The notes below the pieces were generated by a model that was given only the letters and a program-made list of their open reading frames with translations, ran no database searches and was not told where the DNA came from. Below, in pieces: positions 9,433 to 15,942 of a stretch of 64,000 bases of DNA; position 1 is the stretch's first letter, and the number at the start of each line of letters is the position of its first letter. The stretch is from Bacteroidetes bacterium 43-93 (GTDB lineage: Bacteria; Bacteroidota; Bacteroidia; Chitinophagales; Chitinophagaceae), in the NCBI GenBank assembly GCA_001897855.1, contig MKUO01000004.1, forward strand, positions 248,001 to 312,000. The letters run 5' to 3'. Made by a program: the position numbers and the translations under genes.

Positions 9433-10049
9433 TCCTGAAATACTTTGCCGACTTTACAGATACTCAACTGCAACAGTTTGGCCAGCTCGAAGAGCTCTAT
9501 AAAGAATGGAATGAAAAGATCAACGTCATTTCCCGAAAGGATATCGACTCGCTTTACGAGCGCCATGTATTACATTCTCTTGCCATAGCTGCAGTTTGCA
9601 CCTTCAGCAAAGGTGCAGAAGTGGTTGATATAGGTACAGGCGGAGGCTTCCCCGGTATTCCGTTAGCTATATTCTTTCCCGAGGTAGAATTTCTGTTATC
9701 AGATAGCATTGGTAAAAAAATAAAGGTGGTGCAGGGCGTGGCCGATGCCATAGGCCTTAAAAATGTAACTGCCGTGCATAAAAGAGTAGAGGAGATAAAA
9801 GGACGTTCATTCGATTTTGCGGTATCCCGTGCTGTTGCTCCGCTCGGCGATCTGTGGAAATGGATAAAACCTGCATTGCGTGCCGGCTATAAAAGCGAAG
9901 AATTTCATAACGGGCTTATTTGCCTGAAGGGTGGCGATCTGCGTGAAGAAATAAAAGCATCAGGCTTAAATCCTAAACGATGGAAAGTACATGATATTTT
10001 TCCGGAACCTGCATTTGAAGATAAGTATATACTCTATGTGCAGCGATAA
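9423..10049 (+). CDS. rsmG: 16S rRNA (guanine527-N7)-methyltransferase
   Basis: This 208-aa protein methylates G527 of 16S rRNA with S-adenosylmethionine. The SAM loop VVDIGTGGGFPGIPLAIFFP lies near residues 67-86, preceded by NVISRKD and YERHVLHSL, which are specific to RsmG/GidB. FAVSRAVAPL follows as expected. The start is a GTG at 9423 inside the end of the glycosyltransferase gene, so the two are translationally coupled. A strong terminator follows the stop. Confidence 0.96.
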   Translation: MEIVLKYFADFTDTQLQQFGQLEELYKEWNEKINVISRKDIDSLYERHVLHSLAIAAVCTFSKGAEVVDIGTGGGFPGIPLAIFFPEVEFLLSDSIGKKIKVVQGVADAIGLKNVTAVHKRVEEIKGRSFDFAVSRAVAPLGDLWKWIKPALRAGYKSEEFHNGLICLKGGDLREEIKASGLNPKRWKVHDIFPEPAFEDKYILYVQR

Positions 10050-10056
10050 TGAAAAT

Positions 10057-10083
10057 GCCCCGTAAACACGGGGCGTTTTTTTA
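10057..10083. terminator. terminator between rsmG and small-ORF unit A
   Basis: GCCCCGT (10057-10063) pairs with ACGGGGC (10068-10074), followed by a run of T. It serves rsmG. On the other strand it is equivalent to the GCCCCGT hairpins that end repeat units B and C. Confidence 0.85.
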
Positions 10084-10110
10084 TATATAGAGGATAAGAG
10101 AGTGGACAAA

Positions 10111-10153
10111 TTTAAAAAAGTGCAGCGCGAAGCGACACGCTACACTTTTTAAA
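10111..10153. terminator. long hairpin overlapping the end of small ORF A
   Basis: TTTAAAAAAGTG with AGCG on one arm pairs with CGCT and CACTTTTTAAA on the other, with one C/A mismatch and a loop of about 10 nt. It overlaps the stop codon of the 32-aa peptide. It is probably a minus-strand terminator or an mRNA 3'-end stabiliser. Units B and C lack it. Confidence 0.6.
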
Positions 10154-10247
10154 GATTAACAGCCAGTAGTACACACGAAAGGATAGAAATAAAAAGAACA
10201 ATTCTTTTAGTAGCTTCTGCTTTGCGGAGGATGTTTGACTGTTGCAT
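10149..10247 (-). CDS. small membrane peptide A (32 aa)
   Basis: The predicted peptide is 32 aa. After an N-terminal MQQSNILRKAEATKR it has one hydrophobic helix, IVLFISILSCVLLAVNL. The last 24 residues match the peptides of units B and C (RKxEAxxxIVLFxSILSCxxLAVNL), whereas the 5' part differs. This is the pattern expected of a translated gene rather than a chance ORF. I chose the ATG at 10247 because the other two copies start at the equivalent MQ(Q/H). The role is unknown: candidates are a type I toxin-like peptide or a small regulator of a membrane complex. Confidence 0.72.
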   Translation of the reverse strand: MQQSNILRKAEATKRIVLFISILSCVLLAVNL

Positions 10248-10312
10248 TTGTGTGTTTTTTATTTTTTGTTTTGGGTTGTGTGTGTTTATTTTTTGTTTCG
10301 TTGTTTGTGCTA

Positions 10313-10345
10313 CAAAGATGCTATGATGCAAGCCCCTTTGCCAAA
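10313..10345 (-). promoter_or_regulatory. promoter of small peptide A
   Basis: On the minus strand, TTTG (10345-10342) and CATCTTTG (10320-10313) are separated by 21 bp. This matches the Bacteroidota TTTG / TANNTTTG pattern with one mismatch. The ATG lies about 65 bp downstream, after an A/C-rich leader with very little G. Confidence 0.75.
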
Positions 10346-10358
10346 TTATCAGGGCCGT

Positions 10359-10418
10359 TTAACCGCTTCTTTAAAACTCGTTAACGACCGTCGTTGCAAA
10401 CGATTAACCAGTTATTAA
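10359..10418. promoter_or_regulatory. five-box TTAA array A
   Basis: TTAA cores start at 10359, 10371, 10381, 10404 and 10415, giving spacings of 12, 10, 23 and 11 bp. The nearest core is 14 bp upstream of the -33 TTTG. The same spacings recur in units B and C. Helical phasing suggests cooperative binding of an activator on one face of DNA. The array lies between this promoter and the divergent T9SS gene at 10537. Confidence 0.65.
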
Positions 10419-10536
10419 GAACTGTTCACTTTCTATTTTTGTAAAAAGATTGTAAGGATATGTCTGGCAAGTTTTATTCGTGTTACCGGTGATGTATCTT
10501 AGATATTCCTTCTTTAACCACTTAAAGACCTTTACT

Positions 10537-11844
10537 ATGCGTTTACATTATCTATTCATCTGTATTTTACTTTTTAGCTTTTCTAAACCTTCTAATGCCC
10601 AAACGAACTATCGTCTAAAGGCTATGTCTCGCTACAGTTATAACTATGCCTACAACTATGATACTACACTCCATCTTACAGACTCATTCAGTTATATCTA
10701 TAGCGGCGGAAAGTCAGGCTATATTCCTACAAGCTTTTGGATGCAGGCTCTTAGTAAATTGTCGCTATCAATAGAACTGAATATTATGATGCCCGAAATG
10801 CATTGCGACTCTGTTTACGTATATCGTACTGATACAGGGAAAGTGAAGCCATTTAGGATAAATGTGCAGCATATAAATGCAAATAAGAATATAGATACTA
10901 TTTCACGTTACAATGTTGTGTCAGGACCACCTGTTTATGCCGGACGTGATACATTTGTTTACAACGGTAATACCATGTTAGAATACCGGAGCAGACCTAC
11001 CAACAGGTTATATAAGTACACGTACAACCCCAATGGGTCGTTAGATACCATGTATAACCTGCTTTCAGGCGGCTTTTCTAAATATGTTTATGATGTTAAT
11101 AATAATCTGACAAGTGTTAAAAATATATACTCATCCAACAGTTATACAGAAACGGATTACTTATATTCAAATGGTGTGCTTACCCAAGACAGTGTCACTT
11201 TTACAGTGAATAGCACAACTATAATTGAAATGAAGCATATATACAGCTACGACGCTGCATGGAACCTTGCATCCCAGATCACTCAGAAATGGAATAACCT
11301 AACTACAGATTGGGATAACTACGATCAGCGATATTTTGAATACGATGCCAATCATGTTTTGACAAGCGAAATGTATGCGGCCTGGCATAACAAATGGGAT
11401 ACAAGCGAACTGTATTCATTTTACTATAACTGGTTCGGATTAACTGATAGCATAGTTTCCAAAAGTTGGTATAATGGTTCCTGGCAGCAGTTAGGGAACG
11501 ATTCACTTGCTATACAATCCGATCAGACGTTTAAATTTTACTACGAACCTTATTTTCCTACTACAGTGTCTTCAGTTAAAGAAAAAAATAATAGCTCCCT
11601 GATGCTTTACCCGGTTCCCGCATCTGATATATTGATCATAAGGACAGACAATACACCTTCAAAGCCTTTCCGCGTAGCGATATTTGATATGCAGGGACGG
11701 ATAGTAAGGCAATGGGAAGAACAACCACAGGCCACAACATACACCCGTACTATACCCGTACCCGATCTCTCACCAGGCAATTATGTAATAAAACTGTCCG
11801 GTACAGATATAGATCTTGCCAGGCAATTCTCCATCTCCCGCTAA
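10537..11844 (+). CDS. T9SS type A sorting domain protein with YD-like repeats
   Basis: This 435-aa secreted protein starts at ATG 10537 (MRLHYLFICILLFSFSKPSNAQ, a signal peptide); an earlier in-frame start at 10480 would add 19 residues in front of the signal and is unlikely. The middle has repeated Tyr-rich strands such as YKYTYNPNGSLDTMYN, KYVYDVNNNLTSVKN and YFEYDANHVLTSE, resembling RHS/YD repeats. The C-terminus (SLMLYPVPASDILII ... GNYVIKLSG) is a T9SS type A sorting domain. The gene sits between repeat units A and B and could share TTAA array A, since it diverges from peptide A. Confidence 0.85.
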   Translation: MRLHYLFICILLFSFSKPSNAQTNYRLKAMSRYSYNYAYNYDTTLHLTDSFSYIYSGGKSGYIPTSFWMQALSKLSLSIELNIMMPEMHCDSVYVYRTDTGKVKPFRINVQHINANKNIDTISRYNVVSGPPVYAGRDTFVYNGNTMLEYRSRPTNRLYKYTYNPNGSLDTMYNLLSGGFSKYVYDVNNNLTSVKNIYSSNSYTETDYLYSNGVLTQDSVTFTVNSTTIIEMKHIYSYDAAWNLASQITQKWNNLTTDWDNYDQRYFEYDANHVLTSEMYAAWHNKWDTSELYSFYYNWFGLTDSIVSKSWYNGSWQQLGNDSLAIQSDQTFKFYYEPYFPTTVSSVKEKNNSSLMLYPVPASDILIIRTDNTPSKPFRVAIFDMQGRIVRQWEEQPQATTYTRTIPVPDLSPGNYVIKLSGTDIDLARQFSISR

Positions 11845-11869
11845 AGTGTATTCAATATATGTAATAATT

Positions 11870-11891
11870 AAGCCCCGTAAATACGGGGCTT
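11870..11891. terminator. hairpin ending unit B and the T9SS gene
   Basis: This is a perfect inverted repeat, AAGCCCCGTA / TACGGGGCTT, with a short AAA-type loop. It lies 25 bp after the T9SS stop codon and at the 3' end of peptide-B mRNA. No long U tract is present on either side. Confidence 0.65.
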
Positions 11892-11934
11892 CCATTACAT
11901 ATAGAGGATAAGAGAGAATGATTAAAATGCCTGT

Positions 11935-12063
11935 TTACAGATTAACTGCTAATACCAGGCACGATAGGATAGAAATAAATAGAACGATTTTTATCATTGC
12001 TTCTGATTTGCGGATATGCAGGGTTTGAACTTGTGCCGGGGTAAGATGAAGAGCCTGTTGCAT
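11935..12063 (-). CDS. small membrane peptide B (42 aa)
   Basis: This 42-aa peptide has the N-terminal part MQQALHLTPAQVQTLHIRKS and a single hydrophobic helix IVLFISILSCLVLAVNL ending at the C-terminus. It is 84% identical by eye to peptide C over its full length and shares the last 24 positions with peptide A. Differences between copies fall mostly at third codon positions or are conservative, which supports translation. With no signal-peptidase site and a positive HIRKS-K stretch before the helix, it is probably an inner-membrane peptide with its N-terminus in the cytoplasm. Confidence 0.78.
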   Translation of the reverse strand: MQQALHLTPAQVQTLHIRKSEAMIKIVLFISILSCLVLAVNL

Positions 12064-12128
12064 AAAATGTGTTTTTTATCTTTTGTTTGTGTTGTGTGTG
12101 TTTATTTTTTGTTTCGTTGTTTGTGATA

Positions 12129-12161
12129 CAAAGATGCTATCATGCAAGCCCCGTTGCCAAA
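12129..12161 (-). promoter_or_regulatory. promoter of small peptide B
   Basis: On the minus strand, TTTG (12161-12158), a 21-bp spacer and CATCTTTG (12136-12129), the same geometry as copies A and C. Confidence 0.77.
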
Positions 12162-12174
12162 TAATCAGGGCCGT

Positions 12175-12234
12175 TTAACCGCTTCTTTAAAACTCGTTAA
12201 CCACCATCGTTGCAAATGGTTAACCACTGATTAA
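12175..12234. promoter_or_regulatory. five-box TTAA array B
   Basis: TTAA cores at 12175, 12187, 12197, 12220 and 12231 give spacings of 12, 10, 23 and 11 bp. The array begins 14 bp upstream of the -33 element, exactly as in units A and C. Confidence 0.67.
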
Positions 12235-12279
12235 GAAATGATTTTTCCTTGTTATTTGACGCGTGTATAAACAAAAAAT

Positions 12280-12301
12280 AAGCCCCGTAAAAACGGGGCT
12301 T
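12280..12301 (-). terminator. terminator hairpin of unit C
   Basis: AAGCCCCGT / ACGGGGCTT stem around a short A loop. On the minus strand it is followed by ATTTTTTG, so it fits a rho-independent terminator for peptide C. Confidence 0.75.
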
Positions 12302-12345
12302 CCATTACATATAGAGGATAAGAGAGAACGATTAAAAATGCCTTC

Positions 12346-12474
12346 TTAGAGGTTTACTGCCAATACCAGGCATGATAGAATAGAAACAAATAGAACGATT
12401 TTTATCATTGCTTCTGATTTGCGGATATGCAGGGTTTGAACTTGTGGTTGGGTGATAGAAAGGGCGTGTTGCAT
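12346..12474 (-). CDS. small membrane peptide C (42 aa)
   Basis: This 42-aa peptide begins MQHALSITQPQVQTLHIRKS and ends with the hydrophobic helix IVLFVSILSCLVLAVNL. Compared with peptide B the first 12 residues vary, while the VQTLHIRKSEAMIKIVLF core is identical. The start is supported by the shared MQ(Q/H)A opening. No known domain is recognised. A conserved Cys sits in the middle of the helix in all three copies. Confidence 0.78.
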   Translation of the reverse strand: MQHALSITQPQVQTLHIRKSEAMIKIVLFVSILSCLVLAVNL

Positions 12475-12534
12475 AAATGTGTTTTTTATTTTTTGTTTTG
12501 TTGGTTTGTGTTAGTGTTTTTTGCTTTGATGACA

Positions 12535-12567
12535 CAAATATGGGGGCATCGTGCCTGCGTCTCCAAA
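12535..12567 (-). promoter_or_regulatory. promoter of small peptide C
   Basis: On the minus strand, TTTG (12567-12564), a 21-bp spacer and CATATTTG (12542-12535). The spacer sequence is unlike A and B, but its length is identical. Confidence 0.72.
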
Positions 12568-12580
12568 CATTTTGACCCGT

Positions 12581-12640
12581 TTAACGACCGATTTAAAACC
12601 GGTTAACGCCAATAAATACAACTTGTTAACGACCGTTTAA
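12581..12640. promoter_or_regulatory. five-box TTAA array C
   Basis: TTAA cores at 12581, 12593, 12603, 12626 and 12637 give spacings of 12, 10, 23 and 11 bp. Boxes 1 and 4 carry the longer form GTTTAACGACCG / GTTAACGACCG. The surrounding sequence is diverged from A and B, which makes the retained spacing informative. Confidence 0.68.
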
Positions 12641-12728
12641 GAAATGATTTCTGAAAGCCTTTACAGTAAAGGATATGTATATTTTTTACCGTATGATGCG
12701 GAAATATGCCGGTTCTTTGAATAAAATA

Positions 12729-12760
12729 TTTCAGCTTAGTAAAGACGTTTATTATTTTTG
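12729..12760 (+). promoter_or_regulatory. probable yebC promoter
   Basis: TTTC (12729-12732), a 20-bp spacer and TATTTTTG (12753-12760) fit the Bacteroidota consensus. The ATG is 34 bp downstream. Confidence 0.6.
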
Positions 12761-12794
12761 CGCCCTGAACCAACAACCGAAAATACATTAATAT

Positions 12795-13505
12795 ATGGGT
12801 AGGATATTTGAAGTACGGAAGTCAACCATGTTTGCCCGCTACGACCGTATGGCAAAGCAGTTTAGCCGTGTGGGTAAGGAAATAGCCATCGCGGTAAAAA
12901 AAGGCGGTGCCGACCCTAACACCAACCCTATGCTGCGCCGGGTGATCCAGAATGCCAAATCCTTCAACATGCCGAAGGACCGCATTGAGAATGCTATCAA
13001 AAATGCTTTAGGAAAAGATACCAGCAACTATGATGAGGTACTGTACGAAGGGTATGGCCCGCATGGCGTGGCTATTCTGGTAGTTACTGCCACTGATAAT
13101 ACTACACGTACCGTTGCCAACGTTCGCTCTCATTTTAATAAAGGCGGTGGTACACTGGGTAACAGTGGATCTGTAGCATTCCTTTTTAAGCACATGGGTG
13201 TATTTAAACTGAACCCCGAAGGTCTTAGCACCGAAGACCTGGAACTGGAACTGATAGATGCAGGACTGGAAGAACTGGGTGAAGACAGCGAAGGTAAGCT
13301 GATAGTACGTTGTGCATTCGAAGATTTCGGAAAGATGCAAAAAGCACTGGAAGAAAAAGGGATCACCCCTATATCTTCGGAGCTGGAATGGATACCTGGC
13401 ACCACGGTACAGGTAACAGATGAGCAATCAGAAGATATATTTAAACTGATAGAGCGTGTAGAGCAAGACGACGACGTGCAGCAGGTGTTCCATAATATGG
13501 CATAA
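12795..13505 (+). CDS. yebC: YebC/TACO1 family protein
   Basis: This 236-aa cytoplasmic protein is of the YebC/PmpR family, reported as a DNA-binding regulator and, in recent work, as a factor that relieves ribosome stalling on proline-rich sequences. The family blocks KSTMFARYDRMAKQFSRVGKEI, DRIENAIKNALGK, YEGYGPHGVAILV and NKGGGTLGNSGSVAFLF are present in order. The first residues MGRIFEVRK replace the usual MAGHSKW opening, a common variation in Bacteroidota. It is convergent with recQ. Confidence 0.93.
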   Translation: MGRIFEVRKSTMFARYDRMAKQFSRVGKEIAIAVKKGGADPNTNPMLRRVIQNAKSFNMPKDRIENAIKNALGKDTSNYDEVLYEGYGPHGVAILVVTATDNTTRTVANVRSHFNKGGGTLGNSGSVAFLFKHMGVFKLNPEGLSTEDLELELIDAGLEELGEDSEGKLIVRCAFEDFGKMQKALEEKGITPISSELEWIPGTTVQVTDEQSEDIFKLIERVEQDDDVQQVFHNMA

Positions 13506-13515
13506 TTAAATAGCG

Positions 13516-15405
13516 TTAGGCGATGCTGATGTTGCCGTAGATATCGAGCAGGATGGTACGCTCATCAGCCATACGTCTTACAATGCCGCTAATATATTCT
13601 TTAGGATGATCCGGGAAGTGTTCCGCCAGCGAAAGCAGGCTGAGCTTCCCGGTTCTTTTTACGATGGCCAGTATACTCTCCTGTGTAGGCAATGCTGTTC
13701 TTATCTTTCGCCTGCATACATCACAATGCCCGCAGTCTTCTGCTTTTTGCTCATTAAAGTAGGCAAGCAGCAATTTGGTGCGGCACACATCCTTATTGTA
13801 TAGATAGCTGACCATCGCAGCCGTACGCTCTGCATGTCGCTGCTTTAGTACCTGTATACGTTTATAGTTGATGATGAGTTGCCTGCTATCTACCCGGTAA
13901 TGGTGAAAGAATATTTGCGGCCCTTCTGTCTGCGCCCTATATTCAAAAGTACCCAGGTAGTCCAGTTGCTTTAAAGCCAGTTCCAAATCTGCCCTGTTCA
14001 TTTTGGCCTGCTTTGCTATGGCAGATAGCCGCACAGGGGTAGGGTACTGAAACAGGGAGCCGTACAGTCTTAATATACTTGTAATAAGATATGTGTATTG
14101 CGGATAACCATTCATAAAGAAGTCCAGCTCCTCACGGTTGAGCGGGCAGTAAAGGGTAGGCGGCATAAATACGGATTCGCTCAGCGTCCATAAACCTTCC
14201 TGTTCCAGCAGTTTCAGCGCATAGCTTGCCGGCGCCGTGTCCAGTTTAAAGCGCTGACAAAATTCTTTCAGGTCAAAATTGTAATAAGTATAAGGCTCTG
14301 CGCTGATAGGTATCTGCAGGTATTCGGCCAAGCATTGATAAATATGCCTCAGGTAAGGCTCTTCAGGATATTGGGTTTCTATGCTGCTTTCCAGCCGGTT
14401 AATATCTCCACCATTATAATAAATAACGGATAGTGCTGGCATATTGTTTCTGCCTGCCCTGCCTGCTTCCTGGTAGTAGGCTTCCAGGTGTTCCGGTGCA
14501 TCGTAGTTGATCACCAATCTTACATCCGGTTTATTGATGCCCATACCAAATGCTGTAGTGGCTATCATTACGGGCACTTCGTCCATCATCCATTGCCGTT
14601 GCGCCTCATCCCTGTCTTTTTTGGGCATACCCGCGTGGTACACCGCCGATGCGATACCGTATTGCGCCAACAGTTTACTCAATGTTTCTGTTTGCCTGCG
14701 GCTGCGGCAGTATATAATGGTACAGGCATCATTGGCTGATAGCTGCGATAACAGTTCCTGGTTCTTGTTCTCTGTATAGCTTACCGCATATTGTATGTTT
14801 TTTCTCTCAAAGCTCTGCACTACCAGCACCGGGGTGCGCATCTGTAATTGTAGTGCTATATCGTTTTGCACATGCTCGGTAGCTGTGGCGGTAAGTGCCA
14901 GTATTGGTATGTCCGGGAATTCTTCGCGTACGGTGATGATGCGTGTATAATCGGGCCTGAAATCGTGCCCCCATTGAGAGATACAGTGCGCTTCATCTAT
15001 CGCCAGCAGGTTCAGGTTGAATGCAGGAAGGAACTGTTTAAAGAGGTCTGTCTGCAAACGCTCGGGTGATACATATAATAGCTTATACGCATCGTTCATA
15101 GCATTACTCAATATTTGTTTCACTTCCAGGTAGTGCATACCGGAGTGAATGCAGGCCGCTGGTATCTCTAATTCCTTCAGGTATTGCACCTGGTCCTGCA
15201 TCAGTGCGATGAGCGGAGATATTACCAGGCACGTTCCTTCCATCATCAGCGCAGGCACCTGGTAACAGAGCGATTTACCACCGCCCGTAGGCAGCAGTGT
15301 CAGTGTATCTGTACCGGATAACACATAGTCTATGATATCCTTCTGCAATGGCCGAAAGCGATCATAGCCCCAGTATTGTTTTAGTATTTCTTCTGCTGAT
15401 GGCAA
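13516..15405 (-). CDS. recQ: ATP-dependent DNA helicase RecQ
   Basis: This 629-aa superfamily 2 3'-5' DNA helicase acts in recombination and replication-fork repair. Walker A is at 40-45 (TGGGKS) and the DEAH box at 137-140, followed by the aromatic-rich loop CISQWGHDFRPDY. The helicase motifs YCRSRRQTE, FGMGINKPDVR and YYQEAGRAGR come next. The RecQ-Ct zinc site is formed by the Cys of DVCRTK and by DCGHCDVC, then a winged helix. No HRDC domain is present. The start is a TTG, 11 bp after the 150-aa gene upstream, so they are probably co-transcribed. Confidence 0.95.
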   Translation of the reverse strand: MPSAEEILKQYWGYDRFRPLQKDIIDYVLSGTDTLTLLPTGGGKSLCYQVPALMMEGTCLVISPLIALMQDQVQYLKELEIPAACIHSGMHYLEVKQILSNAMNDAYKLLYVSPERLQTDLFKQFLPAFNLNLLAIDEAHCISQWGHDFRPDYTRIITVREEFPDIPILALTATATEHVQNDIALQLQMRTPVLVVQSFERKNIQYAVSYTENKNQELLSQLSANDACTIIYCRSRRQTETLSKLLAQYGIASAVYHAGMPKKDRDEAQRQWMMDEVPVMIATTAFGMGINKPDVRLVINYDAPEHLEAYYQEAGRAGRNNMPALSVIYYNGGDINRLESSIETQYPEEPYLRHIYQCLAEYLQIPISAEPYTYYNFDLKEFCQRFKLDTAPASYALKLLEQEGLWTLSESVFMPPTLYCPLNREELDFFMNGYPQYTYLITSILRLYGSLFQYPTPVRLSAIAKQAKMNRADLELALKQLDYLGTFEYRAQTEGPQIFFHHYRVDSRQLIINYKRIQVLKQRHAERTAAMVSYLYNKDVCRTKLLLAYFNEQKAEDCGHCDVCRRKIRTALPTQESILAIVKRTGKLSLLSLAEHFPDHPKEYISGIVRRMADERTILLDIYGNISIA

Positions 15406-15416
15406 GAGTGTAGCAC

Positions 15417-15869
15417 TTATTGCATATTGTCAACAAACATAGGTTTCAGCCCTTCTGCCCACAGTTGTTTCTTGGCCTCGGGTTTCTGCTCCATTTCGGT
15501 AAGTGATAAAGAGGCAATAAAGATCGCATTATCAAACCTGTTGGGGCCAAACAAACGGAAGCTGGCAGATATACCCAATTGTGCAGGCATGATGCCCAGC
15601 AGTATCACATATTGTGGTGCGAAAATGCTCTTCAGTTTATGCCAGGCTATTTTTTCCGTTGCAGGCACCTGTACAATATTATATTTAGTACCGTCCAGTT
15701 TGCAGGCACTCATCATTTTTTCAAGCTGTGTGGCCTCTGCGCTGTTTGTATTGTAAGGCATACTTACTATCAGCACATTCGCATCTTCATGTGTTTTTTT
15801 TATATCGGTTGCATCGTTCCAAAATGCGTCCCATTCATTCCTTACTATATCTACGTTAAAGATGTTCAT
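15417..15869 (-). CDS. hypothetical, possible DNA polymerase III psi-like fold
   Basis: This 150-aa cytoplasmic protein has no close family that I recognise. Its alternating strand/helix pattern (NVLIVSMPY, YNIVQVPA, YVILLGIMPAQLG) and the C-terminal SLSLTEMEQKPEAKKQLW (residues 120-137) resemble the end of HolD psi proteins, which carry a similar SPaLxxLxxNPxAxxxLW segment on a uracil-glycosylase-like fold. It lies 11 bp upstream of recQ on the same strand, which fits a replication or repair role. The relationship is a suggestion from pattern, not established. Confidence 0.7.
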   Translation of the reverse strand: MNIFNVDIVRNEWDAFWNDATDIKKTHEDANVLIVSMPYNTNSAEATQLEKMMSACKLDGTKYNIVQVPATEKIAWHKLKSIFAPQYVILLGIMPAQLGISASFRLFGPNRFDNAIFIASLSLTEMEQKPEAKKQLWAEGLKPMFVDNMQ

Positions 15870-15942
15870 ATATGCGCCGATTATATCTGAGAGGCAGGTT
15901 ACCGATTTTTTTCGTTTCTTTGTGCGAAATTAATCCTTTGTT

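Larger units (their letters stand above)
10085..10418 (-). repeat. repeat unit A (small peptide + promoter + TTAA array)
   Basis: This is the first of three homologous units, the others being at 11870-12234 and 12280-12640. Read on the minus strand, it contains a five-box TTAA array, a promoter, an A/C-rich leader, a 32-codon peptide gene, and the block CTCTCTTATCCTCTATAT followed by a GC hairpin. Its promoter and leader are nearly identical to unit B, but its peptide N-terminus is shorter and different. It also has a private hairpin at the end of the ORF. Confidence 0.85.
11870..12234 (-). repeat. repeat unit B (small peptide + promoter + TTAA array)
   Basis: This is the second copy of the unit. 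The outer arms AGCCCCGT / ACGGGGCT form a hairpin at 11870-11891, followed by TCCATTACAT and the block ATATAGAGGATAAGAGAG (11899-11916), then the 42-aa ORF, leader, promoter and TTAA array. Leader and promoter match unit A almost exactly, whereas ORF and 3' end match unit C. The unit is therefore a mosaic. Confidence 0.88.
12280..12640 (-). repeat. repeat unit C (small peptide + promoter + TTAA array)
   Basis: This is the third copy, directly adjacent to unit B. ORF and 3' block are nearly identical to unit B. The leader, promoter spacer and array flanks have diverged, yet the promoter elements and all five TTAA cores keep their spacing. Its array end lies about 90 bp upstream of the yebC promoter. 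Confidence 0.88.

Noticed and set aside
12332-12535. 67-codon minus ORF overlapping small peptide C
   Set aside because: It is in a different frame from the conserved peptide, and its sequence is not conserved in units A and B.
10085-12640. The small-peptide repeats as a CRISPR array
   Set aside because: Units are about 330-365 bp, contain promoters and ORFs, and lack short regular repeats with unique spacers.
12603-12788. 61-codon minus ORF over TTAA array C and the yebC promoter
   Set aside because: It overlaps clear regulatory DNA and has no equivalent in the other units.
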